Shown: positions 35,513 to 47,341, counted from the stretch's first letter. The stretch: DNA of 64,000 nt from Chinchilla lanigera (GCF_000276665.1 NW_004955438.1:9256051-9320050), one strand, 5' to 3'. Translations and numbers: made by a program. The notes: a model not told the origin generated them from the letters alone.

Positions 35513-35930
35513 TCTTCTTTTTTATTTTAAAGAGAATAGTAAAAAATAAAAGAATACTAACAAAATACCAACATCACAGACAAAAACAAAACAAAGAGAA
35601 AACATTAAAAAAGATACAGGGTTTCAAAACAAAATGATAGGAATTAACAGTGGTTGTTATATTACACATTGTTAACCTCAACAAAGTTGCTCAGATTGCC
35701 AGATGTAAGAATGCAAGATTGACCAAACCATTAAAGAGAATAAAAATCATAATAAAAAAAATTAGAGACAATACAGAGTTTCAGTAAACAAGATGGTAGG
35801 AATTCATCAGTGGTTGTTCTATTGCATATTATTGTCTTCAAATCACTTGCTCAGATTTCCAGATATAAGCATGCCAAGTTGGTAAAAATAAATAAAAATG
35901 TAAGCATTGACTGTTCATTTTTAACTTTAG
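35513..35930 (-). mobile_element. L1 3' UTR, tandemly duplicated
   Basis: Two consecutive antisense copies of the same segment of the L1 3' UTR. GATAGGAATTAACAGTGG and CTCAGATTGCCAGATGTA in the first copy recur as GGTAGGAATTCATCAGTGG and CTCAGATTTCCAGATATA in the second. Each copy is about 170-200 bp. Confidence 0.7.
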
Positions 35931-36002
35931 TGTTCAAGATTTTAGCTTCTAGAGTGACAAGATAGTCACCCTCATGCATTTGATCATTAGAACTCATGAG
36001 CA

Positions 36003-36100
36003 GGGGCTGGGGATTTAGCTCAGCGGCAAAAGCGCCTGCCTGGCAAGCGCAAGGTCGTGAGTTTGGTTCCTGGTACCGGAGAAAAACCAAAAAAAAAAAA
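36003..36100 (+). mobile_element. ID SINE
   Basis: Full-length body. The perfect 14-bp duplication AGAACTCATGAGCA lies at 35989-36002 and 36101-36114. CAAAAGCG subfamily. Confidence 0.97.
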
Positions 36101-36114
36101 AGAACTCATGAGCA

Positions 36115-38466
36115 TATAGCCCATTAACTCAGGAATAGATTACCTGAAGACCCTTAACTCCACCAAATTAAAATATTCTGATACTATGAATGTTGGATAT
36201 TGGTGGAAATTCAGAGTCAGAGCATAATTAGTAAACATTTTTGTTCTTCCATGCCATAACTGAGCATCCAGTAGAGCTGAAGTGAGTAAATGGAGGTGAG
36301 CTGTTTGTTGGTCAAAGTATGACACCTGTGGGTTCCAAGAAGGAAAAGAAACATACAGGATTAGTTGCAAGCATAGGAATAAAGAAATTGTAACTATAAA
36401 TTTTTGCATCACTGGGCATTACAAATGAGTAAGCAAGCAGGAGACCACTTCCATCCAGCAACTGTATTAATGCCAATTTAGCAACTGAATGAGAGTAATT
36501 GACTCAACATGGTTTTAGTCACTTGTTTATATAAGGATAAAATACTGACAGACATGTTGGCTAGCTTTATGAAAATGAACCTAATTCATATTCAAATAAA
36601 AATACAATACATCCAACAATATTCTGGAATTGAACATTTTGCTTGCCTTCCTTAGCAGACTGGAGTGACTAAGTATTATCTTACTTGACTTTTTAAAATA
36701 TAGTAAGTTTCACTTATTGGAAAATTACTGTTTTGTAAAGCTGGAACTCAGGATTTTGACTTGGTCATTTTAAATAAAAACAGATTTTTTTAGAATTATC
36801 TTTTATTTAACATAAAACTACAGATTCTACTAAATTTTAAGTTCAGAATGAATGCTTGGAACAATACATATGCATAGAAATACTGTGAAAAATTGTTAGT
36901 ATAATCTAGGCTCCATAGTTCAAACACACAAAGGTGGCATATCACTGAATATATAAAATACTCAAAGAGGAAATGCCAAAAACTTTCTCCAAATAAGCTA
37001 GAATAATTGAAAAGTAGAATTCTAGAATAATTTGAAAAGATATGATTTTTGATAACTATTTTTCCAGTGAGACATAAAGCTATACAATGTTTTTATATTA
37101 ATGTATGATTTTGAAGTAGGTAGAAAAATAAATGCAAATTATTTTAAGTGAATATTTAATTCAGTAGTAGAGTAAGAAAACTACAAAGAAAGTGAGAAAG
37201 CCTAGCATTTGGGCTTTGGACACACTAGACAGATGTTCAGCTAATTCTTACTTTCCAGCTTGAATACAGGGAGAGTGTATGCTCAATAATCAGCTAAGGA
37301 TAGTTTAAAATTCCCTTTGGATGGTTTTTTAGATCGTAAATGCTTTACTTAAGTATTTCTCTCAGTTTCTGCACATGGAGATCACATTTTTCAACAGGAT
37401 ATCTGACACACAGATACATCATCTGTAAAAGAATTTAGAATCACAGTGATACCTTCAGTTCAGAAACTTAATCATTCCAGATTTCTGAAAAAGATAACCA
37501 GATTCATGTTTGCTTAATAAAGAAGGCCACAGTGGTATTCGTCACCCTTTGCAGAATTTTCAAACCAGAACTAAGTTTTGTCAAATGCTTCTGTTTGCCA
37601 ACAAAATTGTCCGCAAACAAAAGCATTCATGAACCAAAGTACCACTGTATACCTCAAACAAAATTGGCACATTGACATCTTTCAATGTTGAATTTGTAGA
37701 GGCTGAAAGTCTCATTTTTAAAACAACTGTGAATGGTTATTTATAATATTGGCAACTTAATAAGACATCTACTGGTGATGATAGCAAGGCTGGCATATTT
37801 CTGATATGTATAAACAACCTCAAAATAGGCGTGTCTATTAGAGATTTAGGAAGAATCTGTTCTCATCAAGCTTAAGAAAAAACTCTACAGACAAAATGCC
37901 TCCCATAATTCAGATCATTTTATGTACCCTGAAATGTATCAAATACATCCATGTTTAGTTTTATTCAATTTATTCTTTTTAAAGGTTTTTTATAGTAAAT
38001 AACGTGAAGCATTGGCTAATAGAATACACACAAGAGTAAATAACTTGATAGTTGGACTTAGAAACTGAATTGAACATTTTTATTGCTTATAAAATTCTTC
38101 ATTATTTCCTGCAATCATTTGGGCTTCTAATTATGGTGAGTCTGAGCCTTATACATTCTAATTATAAAATAACAAACACAAGATTACATTTCAGAAAAAT
38201 ATACACAAAAAAGCATTGTCAGCGTAAATCTATTTGAAATGACACTAAATATAATAGGGTGAAATCAGTCTTTATGAAATAGCAATCAGACTACTTAGAC
38301 TTAATGAAGATTTCTTTTCAGCCAACAAAACAGAGTTCTAGGGAAACTGTACTTGAATGTTACTTGTACATATGGCAAACATATATGAACATATCATAAT
38401 GAAATTTTTCTATCTACATTAGCAAAAAATAATGTTGGCATATGCATTAGAGTACTGTTACAATAT
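36115..38466. other. Long unrecognised AT-rich stretch
   Basis: About 2.3 kb without recognised repeats or reading frames of note. Confidence 0.5.
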
Positions 38467-38620
38467 TTTTCTTTTATTTTTTTGAGACAGTGTTTCATTT
38501 TTTATTTCAAGGTGTCTTTAAATTCATTATGAACTGCAGGTTTGTCTCAAACTTGTGGTGATCCTCATGCTTGAGCCACCTGAGTGCTTGTATTACAGCC
38601 ATGTGCCACCACACCTGGCT
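38467..38620 (-). mobile_element. B1 SINE, diverged
   Basis: TTTTTTGAGACAGTGTTTC to GCCATGTGCCACCACACCTG is a minus-strand B1, clearly older than the others. A word TGCATTAGA is found at 38443 and 38621 and may be the target duplication. Confidence 0.88.
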
Positions 38621-39790
38621 TGCATTAGATTATTAAAGACATACTTTTTCAATGTCATATACATTTTAAATTTCTTGTGACTAATAATAAAAGTGTTAAA
38701 AATTTTCCATGTCTCACTTAAGAAATGTGAGATGTTTCAATACTCCCATTTTGTGAATATTTTGGATTTTGTAATGAATTGTGTATATATAATTTATGGA
38801 AGCCCTCCATTTGTATTTTAATTAAAAGACATTGATCATTTACAGCAAAAAGTGAAGAAAACAAAAAAAGTTATTTATTGATGGCTCCTTGAAATTTAAC
38901 CAAATTTGAGATATATTTCTCTACATAATGTATATGAAATCAAGAAATAAATTTCAAGGTACTTTATTAAATTAAATATATTCTATTATAATATGAATTA
39001 TTACTGTCTGTATAAAGACTATTATATAAATAATAGTTTAAATTCTAATATGACAAAAAATACAAAGAAAACTGTTTTGTACATAAAAAGAGAAAAGTAG
39101 TATGTCACTCTAAAACAGTGTGAAATGTCTATAATGGCAAATTTAAGAAGAAAGACAAACTATCTTCTCAATGTGGAAACCAATCTATGTATAAAAGAAT
39201 AAATTATATGTGAATTAGCAAATATTTTGAAGTTAATGAAAATGAAAACAATATACTAAATTTTATCAGGCATTTAAAGCATTGCTTAGAGTGAACTTTA
39301 TGACTGAAAAGAATATTAGAAAAAATCACAAATTACCTGTGGATCCACCTTAAAGTAAATAAACATAATACAAATAAAATCTTAAGAAAGTTAAAAGAAT
39401 CGAATGATAATATTACAAAATAAATTATAGCAAATATTGTTAAATAATAAATATTGAATTGTAACTTTATTATTTAAATCAATAAAGGTATCAATATTTG
39501 CTTAGAGAAGACATTAATTAATAAATTTTGGAATAATAAGCGAGGTATCACTATTGATACTATAGATATTAAAAACACTAGAAGAGAATACTACAAATCA
39601 CATATAATTAAACTATGTAGATAAAACAGAAAAATTTCTAGGAAGGTAAAAATTACTAAATGTGAAGCAAGAACAACTAGAATATTAAAAATGATCTATA
39701 AGAAATTAAAAAGTTAAAGTATTGGTTGATAAAATTCTCACAATTAAAGACTAGGACTCATTGGCATCATTGATGAACTCCATTGCTCTT

Positions 39791-39907
39791 TTTTATTGTT
39801 TTTGTTTGTTTGTTTGTTTTTTGTTTTTTTTCCAGTACCGGGAATCGAACTCATGACCTTGCGCTCTCCAGGCAGGCGCTGTGCCACTGAGCTAAATCCC
39901 CAGCCCC
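39791..39907 (-). mobile_element. ID SINE
   Basis: Minus-strand, inserted in L1. The 12-bp duplication TCCATTGCTCTT lies at 39779-39790 and 39908-39919. The tail reads as T with TTTG units. CACAGCG subfamily. Confidence 0.96.
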
Positions 39908-39959
39908 TCCATTGCTCTTAATGGTGAGAAAATAATGCCAATCTCTTGTGAATGTTTTT

Positions 39960-40345
39960 GTAGTTTATATCAGACATGTGCCCCCAAGTCTCATGTGTTC
40001 AGAGGTGGTGCATCTCATATGTGATTGGTCCACGGATGTGCTGTGATTCTCAGAGTATTCATCTATTGATAGTTCACACATGAATTTTCCTTTAGCAGGG
40101 GCCTGGTGAGAAGAATCACGTCACTGGAGCTGTGATCTGAAAGGGTGCCTTCATTCCCTGCCTCCTCCACTATCTCTGCTTCCTGCAGAGGATGAATACT
40201 TTCCTCTGCCATGTCCTCCTGCCATGCCATTTCTGCCTTGCAGCCAACTATGGACTGAACACTTTGAAAGCTGTGATCTAATAAACATCTCCTTTAAGTT
40301 GCAGATGTATTTTCTTTTGGAAATGGGAAAGTGACTAACATAAAG
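39960..40345 (+). repeat. MaLR-type solo LTR inside L1
   Basis: GTGCCCCCAAGTCTCATGTG, AGAGGTGGTGCATCTCATA, CTGCTTCCTGCAGAGGATG, CTCTGCCATGTCC, AACTATGGACTGAACACTTT and AATAAACATCTCCTTTAAG follow the MaLR LTR order. It ends near GAAAGTGACTAACAT. Confidence 0.8.
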
Positions 40346-41240
40346 TCTTCCAGAGGAAAGAAAAGGAGAATATACTATAACTCATTCTAAGCATTTTAAC
40401 CTAGAAAAAAAGGAAAATATAAGTAGAAAAAAGAACATATAGTAGTAGCTAATGGATATGGTGAACAGAGATGTAAGAAACCCTGATAGAGTATTAACAA
40501 ATCAAGTCCAAAGGCACATAAGATGTTATCAGATCCAGTGGGAATGGATCAGGAATGCAACAAAAATTAATTAATTTAATATACCATGTTAATAAAATAA
40601 AATACTAAACAGTATTATACCAACACATGTGGAAAAGTCCTGCAAGAAAACTAACAGATATTCCTAATGCTTTTTAACCAACCAAGAATTCCAGAAACTT
40701 CTTCAATCTTAAAACCAGTAGCTGCAAACATCATACAGATGTCCTTTTGAGTGACAAATATCAGTATTCACCCTCCTAAGATCAAGTAAAGAAAGAAAAA
40801 TGGAAATTATGCCATGTCTCACAGTCTCTCACTCAATGAGGCATATATGACTTGATCACTTAATAGATATCAGAAGAGATAAAAACTACTCCGGAGATCT
40901 AAGAAGTACAATTAAGCAAATCAACAAATAGGAAAAAAAAAATAGGAACAAATATCCAGGCTGAAAAGAACAAAACATAATTGCTTTTATTTACAAATGA
41001 CTTGATGCTATATGTAACATGTCCAAAGAAATTCTAAAGCATTACTAGTCCTTAAAAGAATTTCAAAAGTTAAAGGTCAAGATGATCAAATTTGACATCA
41101 ATATACAAATATTAATTTCTATAACATAGTCAAAGAAGACTGGCTTTCTATTGAAAACATTTCTGAAACTAAATGTGAGAAATTTCTCTCTTATGACAAT
41201 CATGACTGGGAAATAGTTCCCAATCTAAGCCAACGAGGAG

Positions 41241-41544
41241 TCAATCAATTGAAATAAAAAGACGTTCTCCCTCACTCATACCATCCAGTGAGATGTAGAA
41301 ATTTTGTGCGAGATGCTCATAGCACTCTTGCCAGTAAATTTCTTGCAAATTTTAAGAGCGAGGTGTACATTTTCTTAAATTTAATAATAGTTACTTTGGA
41401 GAGTCATTACCAAATAAAGCCACACTCAACTGATTTGCAGACCAAATGATCAAAGAAAGCAGATAGCAAGGAATAAGGAATATTAAAGCAGGATTTAGTG
41501 AATATAAACCAAGTATACAATAATTTTATTTATGCATTACTGTA
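41241..41544. other. Unrecognised DNA
   Basis: Nothing recognised between the L1 fragment and the AT minisatellite. Confidence 0.5.
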
Positions 41545-41722
41545 CAGTTATTTATATACTACTTATATTTTCTATTATTGTTAGTAACATATTACTTATA
41601 TATCTATTATATATTTTATTATTTCTTATATTTTCTATTGTTCTATTGTTCTAATAAACTTCTATTATATTACTTATATTTTCTATTATTTCTACTTATA
41701 TATTACTTATATTTTCTATTCT
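41545..41722. repeat. AT-rich minisatellite-like array
   Basis: An irregular tandem array in which TTACTTATATTTTCTATTAT-like units recur at least four times among shorter TATTA words. There are no G-rich or coding features. Confidence 0.8.
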
Positions 41723-41844
41723 ATAAATTCAAAATAATTTATTTTAATATATTATAATAAACAATATTTTATTGTCTCAAATTGTTTTTTATAATCTTTC
41801 TTTTCTTCTGTACTTCATTCCTTTCTTCCTGAATTTGAGTTGCT

Positions 41845-42200
41845 TTCTGTGTTGTGCTGCTTGGGTAATTAATGAGCATAAGAAATCTATTTCTCACAAT
41901 TCTGAGCCCAGTATGCAGATACTGGCAGGTTGTTTTCTGGTAAGTGCTCACCCTGGCTTCCAAGATGGTTTCTTGTTGCTGTAATGCACCCCTGCAAGGT
42001 GGAAAGCAAAAGGGAAACAAAGGTAAAGACTGCATGAAATCTGTTTTTTGCTTCTTTAAGGTTCTTAATCTCATTCACAAGGGAAGGGTCTTTTATAACC
42101 CAATCTCTTCTTAAAGGCCTTGCCTTTGAACGCCATTCACAGTGACCATTAATTTTTGGTACCTGGGTTTTGAGGGGAACATTCAGCCCAGAACAAGCCT
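41845..42200 (-). repeat. MaLR-type LTR, minus strand
   Basis: ATTTCTCACAATTCTGAGCC, GGTTTCTTGTTGCTGTAATG, AAGGTGGAAAGCAAAAGGG, TTTTATAACCCAATCTCTTC, GTTTTGAGGGGAACATTCAG and CCCAGAACA give the reversed order of an MLT1-type LTR. The small open frames on both strands inside it are incidental. Confidence 0.72.
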
Positions 42201-42604
42201 TTAGATGTGTTCTTAATTGTTTAATATTATAAAATAGCTAACACACACTATCTCCTTACATACATAAACATCCATACTCAGGCAGATCTTAAGTCAGTTG
42301 TAAAACTATCCATTCACTGTGTCATTAGTTGGCTTTCTCAGGACTACATTCTTACATGCTTTTGGTAATACATGCATAATTGGTGTGACCTGGTGCACAT
42401 TTAGCTCAATGGCAGCTAAATCTAATATATACCCGTGTGGGTGTTTGCATTACTGGCCTGATTTTAGTAACTTCCAAAGTTTGATCTAGCCACTGTTGCT
42501 GATTGCCATAGATTTGATTTCTGTATTTATTTTATGGCTTAGATATTTTCTTCCTCTTTCTCCTCCTTCTTCTCTTATTCACTTTCTTGTCCTTCTTCTA
42601 ATCC
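42201..42604. other. Unrecognised DNA ending in a pyrimidine tract
   Basis: The final 70 bases (about 42540-42610) are a C/T-rich tract on the plus strand. Nothing else recognised. Confidence 0.55.
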
Positions 42605-42708
42605 TTTTTTTTTTTTCTTTTTGTTTTATTTTGTGATACCGGGAATCAAACTCATGACTTTGCGCTTGCCAGGCAGGCGCTGTGCCACTGAGCTAAACCC
42701 CCAGCCCC
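42605..42708 (-). mobile_element. ID SINE
   Basis: Minus-strand copy ending AGCTAAACCCCCAGCCCC. It lies in a pyrimidine tract, so the exact target duplication cannot be read. CACAGCG subfamily. Confidence 0.94.
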
Positions 42709-43640
42709 TCTTCTTTTTTCTTAGTTGCTTTTTTTCTCTTTCTCTTCCTTGTATGCCAATTCCTCTTATTCCTTCCACTTTGTTCAGCTTTTCTTTTTTT
42801 ATTTTTTCCTACTAGGTACTGTAGCAGAACTGGGGAAGGTAGAACATACCAACTCAGTCCATCATGTTACCTGGAAAACTACCAGAGAACCTTGAATAAA
42901 ATAAAAACAATTAAGAATGGAAATGCTTATTTCCATTTGAATCCCTCAGATTATAAATTAATCCACCATTTAGGTGACTTTAAGAACTACTCGGAAGAAA
43001 TTTTCTCTCTCAGACATATAGAGAAAAACATACATGTTCTATTTCACTCAAACTTCAAACTCTTTGTCTCTTCATGTTTCTTCTTTCTCTGAAGATTTTA
43101 TTTCTTGAGTGAAACCACTCCAATATAATGGGAGAGACAAGGCCATACAAAGCTGGGGCATGTTAACTTTACAAAAAATGTTTATTGGTTCCTGTTTGCT
43201 TAATAAAACTTGTAGTTATCAGAGATATTCCCACATAACTTGAATGTTGGCCAAGATGGACAGAAAATAGACATTTTAATAATTCATGTAAGAAGCTATT
43301 TAAAGACATGCAATATATTCCTGGATGAAATTTAACAATGTGAAACCACACTACTGAAGTATGATGAATAAATAAAAGAATCGGTATGTTCATGTTCCCC
43401 TTAGTGGTCTCTGCTTTTAATACTAGAAAAAAATCTCTCCAACTGACCAGCAGTTTGCTTTGCTCTATCTATGTCAGAACATAAATATAATCTATATATG
43501 TTAACAGTGTTCCCTAGTCATAAGTAATAGATGTATATTTTGTATTTCTGCTTCTTTTTTTTGTCTTTTAGTTCTTAGAATGGATAAGGCATTGAAACTT
43601 TAAATCACTCTATACATCTAGAAATATAAACTTTAAAAAA
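42709..43640. other. Unrecognised DNA
   Basis: Nothing recognised. Confidence 0.5.
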
Positions 43641-43644
43641 TGGA

Positions 43645-43722
43645 ATCTTTGTTTTTAATTTTTTTATTTTTGAAAATTAAAAAAACTAACAAAACGACAA
43701 TGAAGACAAAAATCAAAACTTT
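43645..43722 (-). mobile_element. Short L1 3' terminus, antisense
   Basis: AATTAAAAAAACTAACAAAA and CAATGAAGACAAAAATCAAA match the extreme L1 3' end at 52340-52390. The match stops after about 75 bases. Confidence 0.55.
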
Positions 43723-44084
43723 CTGTGCCTTTAAAATATTTATGAATCACAAATATGAATGAAATATATAATCCCATGGAGATCATACTTAACGATTGAT
43801 TGAATTATTTTCACATAACTGTACCAAGAAAATTTCCTTACAACTGCTGGAATTGCATATTATTAACTGGAAAATTTTCACTTGATTCATATATTTCTCT
43901 CCTGGAGTTTCACATCAGAATAGCTGACTAATGTAGAAGTGTTGATAGTTTCAAAGGTCAATGATTTTCAGGACAAACATAGAATCATATGCTACTTACC
44001 TAACGGCACAGTGCTAAAGCTTTAAGGAAAATTCCAATGTCTAGTCTGTTACCTATTTTTTAAAATTAATTATTTTACTAGTTA
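43723..44084. other. Unrecognised DNA
   Basis: Nothing recognised. Confidence 0.5.
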
Positions 44085-44196
44085 ATTTTTTGAGACAAAT
44101 TCTCAGGATGTAGCCCAGGCTGGTCTTGAACTCACAATGATCCTCCTGCCTCACCCTCCCAAATGCTGGAATTACAGGTGTGCATAACTATCCCCA
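44085..44196 (-). mobile_element. B1 SINE, diverged, lacking the internal duplication
   Basis: TTTTTTGAGACAAATTCTCA, GTAGCCCAGGCTGGTCTTGA and AATGCTGGAATTACAGG on the minus strand. The second copy of the internal duplicated block appears absent. Confidence 0.85.
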
Positions 44197-44233
44197 AAGT
44201 TTGTCTGTTATTTGTAAGGTAAAACAGTGCAGG

Positions 44234-44321
44234 GTTCTTTTTTTTTTTAACCAGGAATTGAACTCAGGACCTTGGACTTGCCAGGCAGACACCTGTGCCA
44301 CTGAGCTATATCCCTCACCAA
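44234..44321 (-). mobile_element. Old ID-related SINE
   Basis: GGAATTGAACTCAGGACCTT, TTGCCAGGCAGACACCTGTG and CCACTGAGCTATATCCC: the ID body with different diagnostic bases from the young copies. Confidence 0.88.
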
Positions 44322-45142
44322 AACTAGAGAGTGTAAAGAAGTTAGGGAAACACAGTAAAATGTTTTTCTATGTTTTTTAGCATATTTGATATATAATTTT
44401 GCCAGAGGATTCTCAAACATACAGTTTAAGCAAGTTAGAGCAGATTACCAAATATATAGTTCTGAGTAGCATAGTGAAAAAGAATGACAGCGTGATTCAA
44501 GCAATTCATATTTTCAGCCTAAGGAGAAATATAATGATTATTTCATATTTTCTTGCTTTTCTTTTGAAAATGGAGGATATGTTCTTCATGTGTCTTTGTC
44601 AAATATAGGATTTTTAAAGAGCCTTAGTTATTCAGGAATATGGCATAAGATCATAGGATCTTCCCCTGTTGATTTGTTGTATGTCAAACACTTAATAGTC
44701 ATCTACTAAATGTGGACCATACTCTAATATTTCTGACAGTTACTAGGACAGCTTGTCTAGCAGAGTACACTTTAACCCCAACGTGATTGTCTTCCACCTT
44801 CACTGTATGTACATGGGAAAAAATGTTTATTTTTTTGGTAATATCAGCAATTAAAACAATAAGGCATAATGATACACACACACACACACACACACGCACA
44901 CGCTCTCACACACTTTTCTGAAGGGAAATTGAAGTAGATTTCCCAAGCTCTCCACTCATCACGGGGGGAGAGAATCCTCAGTTCCACATTCCCCACATCC
45001 TTGATAAATACAAAGCTCTAGAACCTTGGGTTTAGCGTGATGAGTCCTTTTACTGTGCTTTGGGGAAAACTGTGAGAAGCAAAATCAACCGATGAGAACA
45101 AAGGTGACATTTAGCATCTAGTGGAGAAAAGAAGGTCAGCAC
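44322..45142. other. Unrecognised DNA with a (CA)n run
   Basis: A (CA)n microsatellite lies at about 44873-44900 with GC and TC interruptions. Nothing else recognised. Confidence 0.6.
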
Positions 45143-45185
45143 CGGGGGTGTGACACAGTGGGACAGTGCTTGCCAGGCGCCCCAT
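45143..45185 (+). mobile_element. ID-like remnant
   Basis: GGGGGTGTGACACAGTGGGA followed by CAGTGCTTGCCAGGC recalls the first 40 bases of an ID body. It is too short and diverged for a firm call. Confidence 0.35.
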
Positions 45186-45234
45186 AGTGACCATTTAGTC
45201 AGTGAGGGGCTGATGTGTGATGATGTCTGTGCCA

Positions 45235-45366
45235 TGTGGCACAGGTGTGTGCTGGGAATACTGTCTAGGTTTGTGTGAGCTCACTGACATCTTCACTGTG
45301 ATAAGATGGCTTCACAATGAATTTTTCAAACCTATTCTTGTTATTGAGAGACACATGACTATAGTG
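45235..45366 (+). mobile_element. MER44/Tigger-like MITE end
   Basis: GTCTAGGTTTGTGTGAGCTC, TGACATCTTCACTGTGATAA and GAGAGACACATGACTATAG follow the terminal part of MER44-type Tigger derivatives. The 5' portion is unclear. Confidence 0.6.
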
Positions 45367-46059
45367 ACAGTAGTGAAAATTCCCTCTTGTTCTCCTAATT
45401 CCTTCTGATAATTCTAGGACTCTATGTCTAACTCTTTATTTTATTTCTTAAAATTCACACATAATAAGGGACATATTTATGTGGCACTAAGGAACACTCC
45501 AATATATGAATACATCATATAATATCCAAATTCTGGCGTGTCTGTCTCCACAAATATTTGTCATTTCTTTGTGATAAAAATATTCAGCACTTTCCGTTCT
45601 ATTTCTTTGAAATATACAACAGACCATCCCTGTGTATAATGTATGGCTAAATCTCTTATGAACTATTACTTCTGCTGTTGTTGCTGATTCCCTTATTCCT
45701 ATTTCTTTTTTTCCCAACTGATACTACTTCATTCTCTGAAGATGCCACCATCTTCATGATGACCGACGAGTGCTATCATAGCCCATGCCGGCCAGTGTTT
45801 GCAGGTTTTCTCCCTGCGCCTGCTACATGCCTGTGTACTTGTGTGCATGTGTACCTGCCTGTTAGTGTGCACATGGGAACATTGTGAAGGAGCTTTTGCT
45901 GTTTTGTTTGTGTGATTTTATCAGAGACAACCTGAAAAACCATTTTTGGCAATGCTGCAGAGCTTTTGTTGTTCTAAGTATTGCTTGATAGGTTGTTGCA
46001 CCTCTCTTACCTTAGGATGCATGTGAAAATAATTTAGAGCTGAATGCTACAGCAAGGGT
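45367..46059. other. Unrecognised DNA
   Basis: Nothing recognised. Confidence 0.5.
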
Positions 46060-46160
46060 GTGGGGTATTATCATTCTTCCTATATCACCAAACCAAGAAA
46101 TTGCAACACAGTAAAGTTAAGACATGTAAGGTAATTTACGTATGTGTGTAGTTAGTTAAG
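46060..46160 (+). mobile_element. MIR SINE remnant
   Basis: GGGGTATTATCATTCTTCC, AAGAAATTGCAACACAG, TAAAGTTAAGACATG and AATTTACGTATGTGTGTAG resemble the MIR core in order. Weak. Confidence 0.4.
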
Positions 46161-46350
46161 AAGAGCACAGCATATCAACCTAGGAAATATGAAACCAGAA
46201 ACCAAACTGTTCATCAATACAGTCTCTGCTTATGAATCGTGTTAATAATTGGTTTATCAATCTTTATAGGTCATTAAATTATACTTTGGGTATACAGATA
46301 TATATTCAAAGTGATCCTATCACCATAAAATCCTTCCAACTGAAAAGAAG

Positions 46351-46406
46351 AGAAGAATGGAGGATGGGATGGAGGGAGGAAAGATAAAGTAGAAAGGAAG
46401 GAAACA
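46351..46406 (+). repeat. Purine-rich (GA/GGA) tract
   Basis: Almost entirely purine on the plus strand (GGATGGGATGGAGGGAGGAA). Simple low-complexity sequence. Confidence 0.8.
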
Positions 46407-46428
46407 TGAAGTGTGATCCAAACATATG

Positions 46429-46931
46429 GTGAATGTTTAAATAAAAACTTTTATTACAGTGAAAGACACATTAGTATTCATCTCCCACAAACTACTCCCT
46501 GCTTGTAAAACACCCCATTATTCTTGCTGTTTTCTGAAGCAGTTCTGGAGACACTGTTCTGAGAGTTACTATACAAGTTGTGATTAAAATTTGGTGAATC
46601 CCATTGCTGAGTGCATTCCAAAGGAAAGGCAAGATCATGCAAATATTGTGGTGTGTCCTAATCCACTTTCTTCACTAAAGCTGGCACCATGCAATGTCTG
46701 GGTCTTCCCAAACGTCAAAATGACCTTGAAAAGTAAAATTTCAAAAAGATTCAGGACGTCAAAGCAGTCAAGACAGTGCAACTAAAGACACTCTGAGGAC
46801 AGGGACTTTGAGGCTTCAGAAAATGTCAAGAGTGGTGAGAGAAGTGTGTTCAAATTCAGGGGAGGTATTTCAAGGGGGATTAATGACAATGCATCTTTGG
46901 CTATAATTTTTTCAAAAATTTCAACATTCAC
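46429..46931. mobile_element. Mariner derivative with long inverted repeats, copy 1
   Basis: The right part (about 46590-46931, plus sense) carries the 3' half of a mariner transposase gene. In its 64-codon frame (46591-46785) the word LAPCNVWVFP resembles the mariner region holding the third catalytic acid. The left part (46429-46572) is the reverse complement of the element's last 150 bases: TTTTCTGAAGCAGTTCTGG on the left pairs with the inverse of CTTCAGAAAATG near 46820, and GGTGAATGTT on the left pairs with AACATTCAC at the right end. The usual 5' half is missing. Stops are frequent and no active enzyme is possible. Confidence 0.75.
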
Positions 46932-47325
46932 TTTATATTAAGATCACACCCCACACACAGTTCATACAAAAGTAGTGTTTGTATAAATTCATATATGATT
47001 TCAGTAACTGCAAAATGCATGTTTTATAAAAATTACATACAAATTTTTAACGCTGAAAACAGAAATAAAAATATTCTTTAAAGGAATAAAACATATAACT
47101 TCTATTTCTGTGGTCCTTATTCCATTCACTGAGAAACACAACTCAATCTCTAAAAGAAAAAGAAATTAGAAGCAAGACACCATGGCTGTTTTTGTTAGAA
47201 AACATCATTTTAGCTGATATTACTCTTTATCAAAATATTTCCAATATGATATTGCCTTGTGTTTGTAATAAAAAATATAAATATCTTAAACTTCTTAACC
47301 AACCTGATGGTAAAATTAGCCCTCT
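46932..47325. other. Unrecognised DNA
   Basis: Nothing recognised. Confidence 0.5.
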
Positions 47326-47341
47326 AAAACCAAATTTTCCA

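Larger units (their letters stand above)
39080..41240 (+). mobile_element. L1 ORF2 fragment (reverse transcriptase region), interrupted
   Basis: Plus-strand degenerate L1 ORF2. AGCATTGCTTAGAGTGAACT, ACTATAGATATTAAAAACAC, AGAGAATACTACAAATCACA, CAGATCCAGTGGGAATGGAT, CCAGAAACTTCTTCAATCTT and GCAAACATCATACAGATGTC occur in the order expected from upstream of, through, the reverse transcriptase domain. The fragment is split by an ID SINE (39791-39907) and a MaLR LTR (39960-40345). Stops and frameshifts are frequent, so it is non-coding. The left boundary is approximate. Confidence 0.8.

Noticed and set aside
46591..46785. 64-codon frame as a functional domesticated transposase
   Set aside because: It covers only a C-terminal fragment of a mariner gene, with stops beyond it and no catalytic 5' half.
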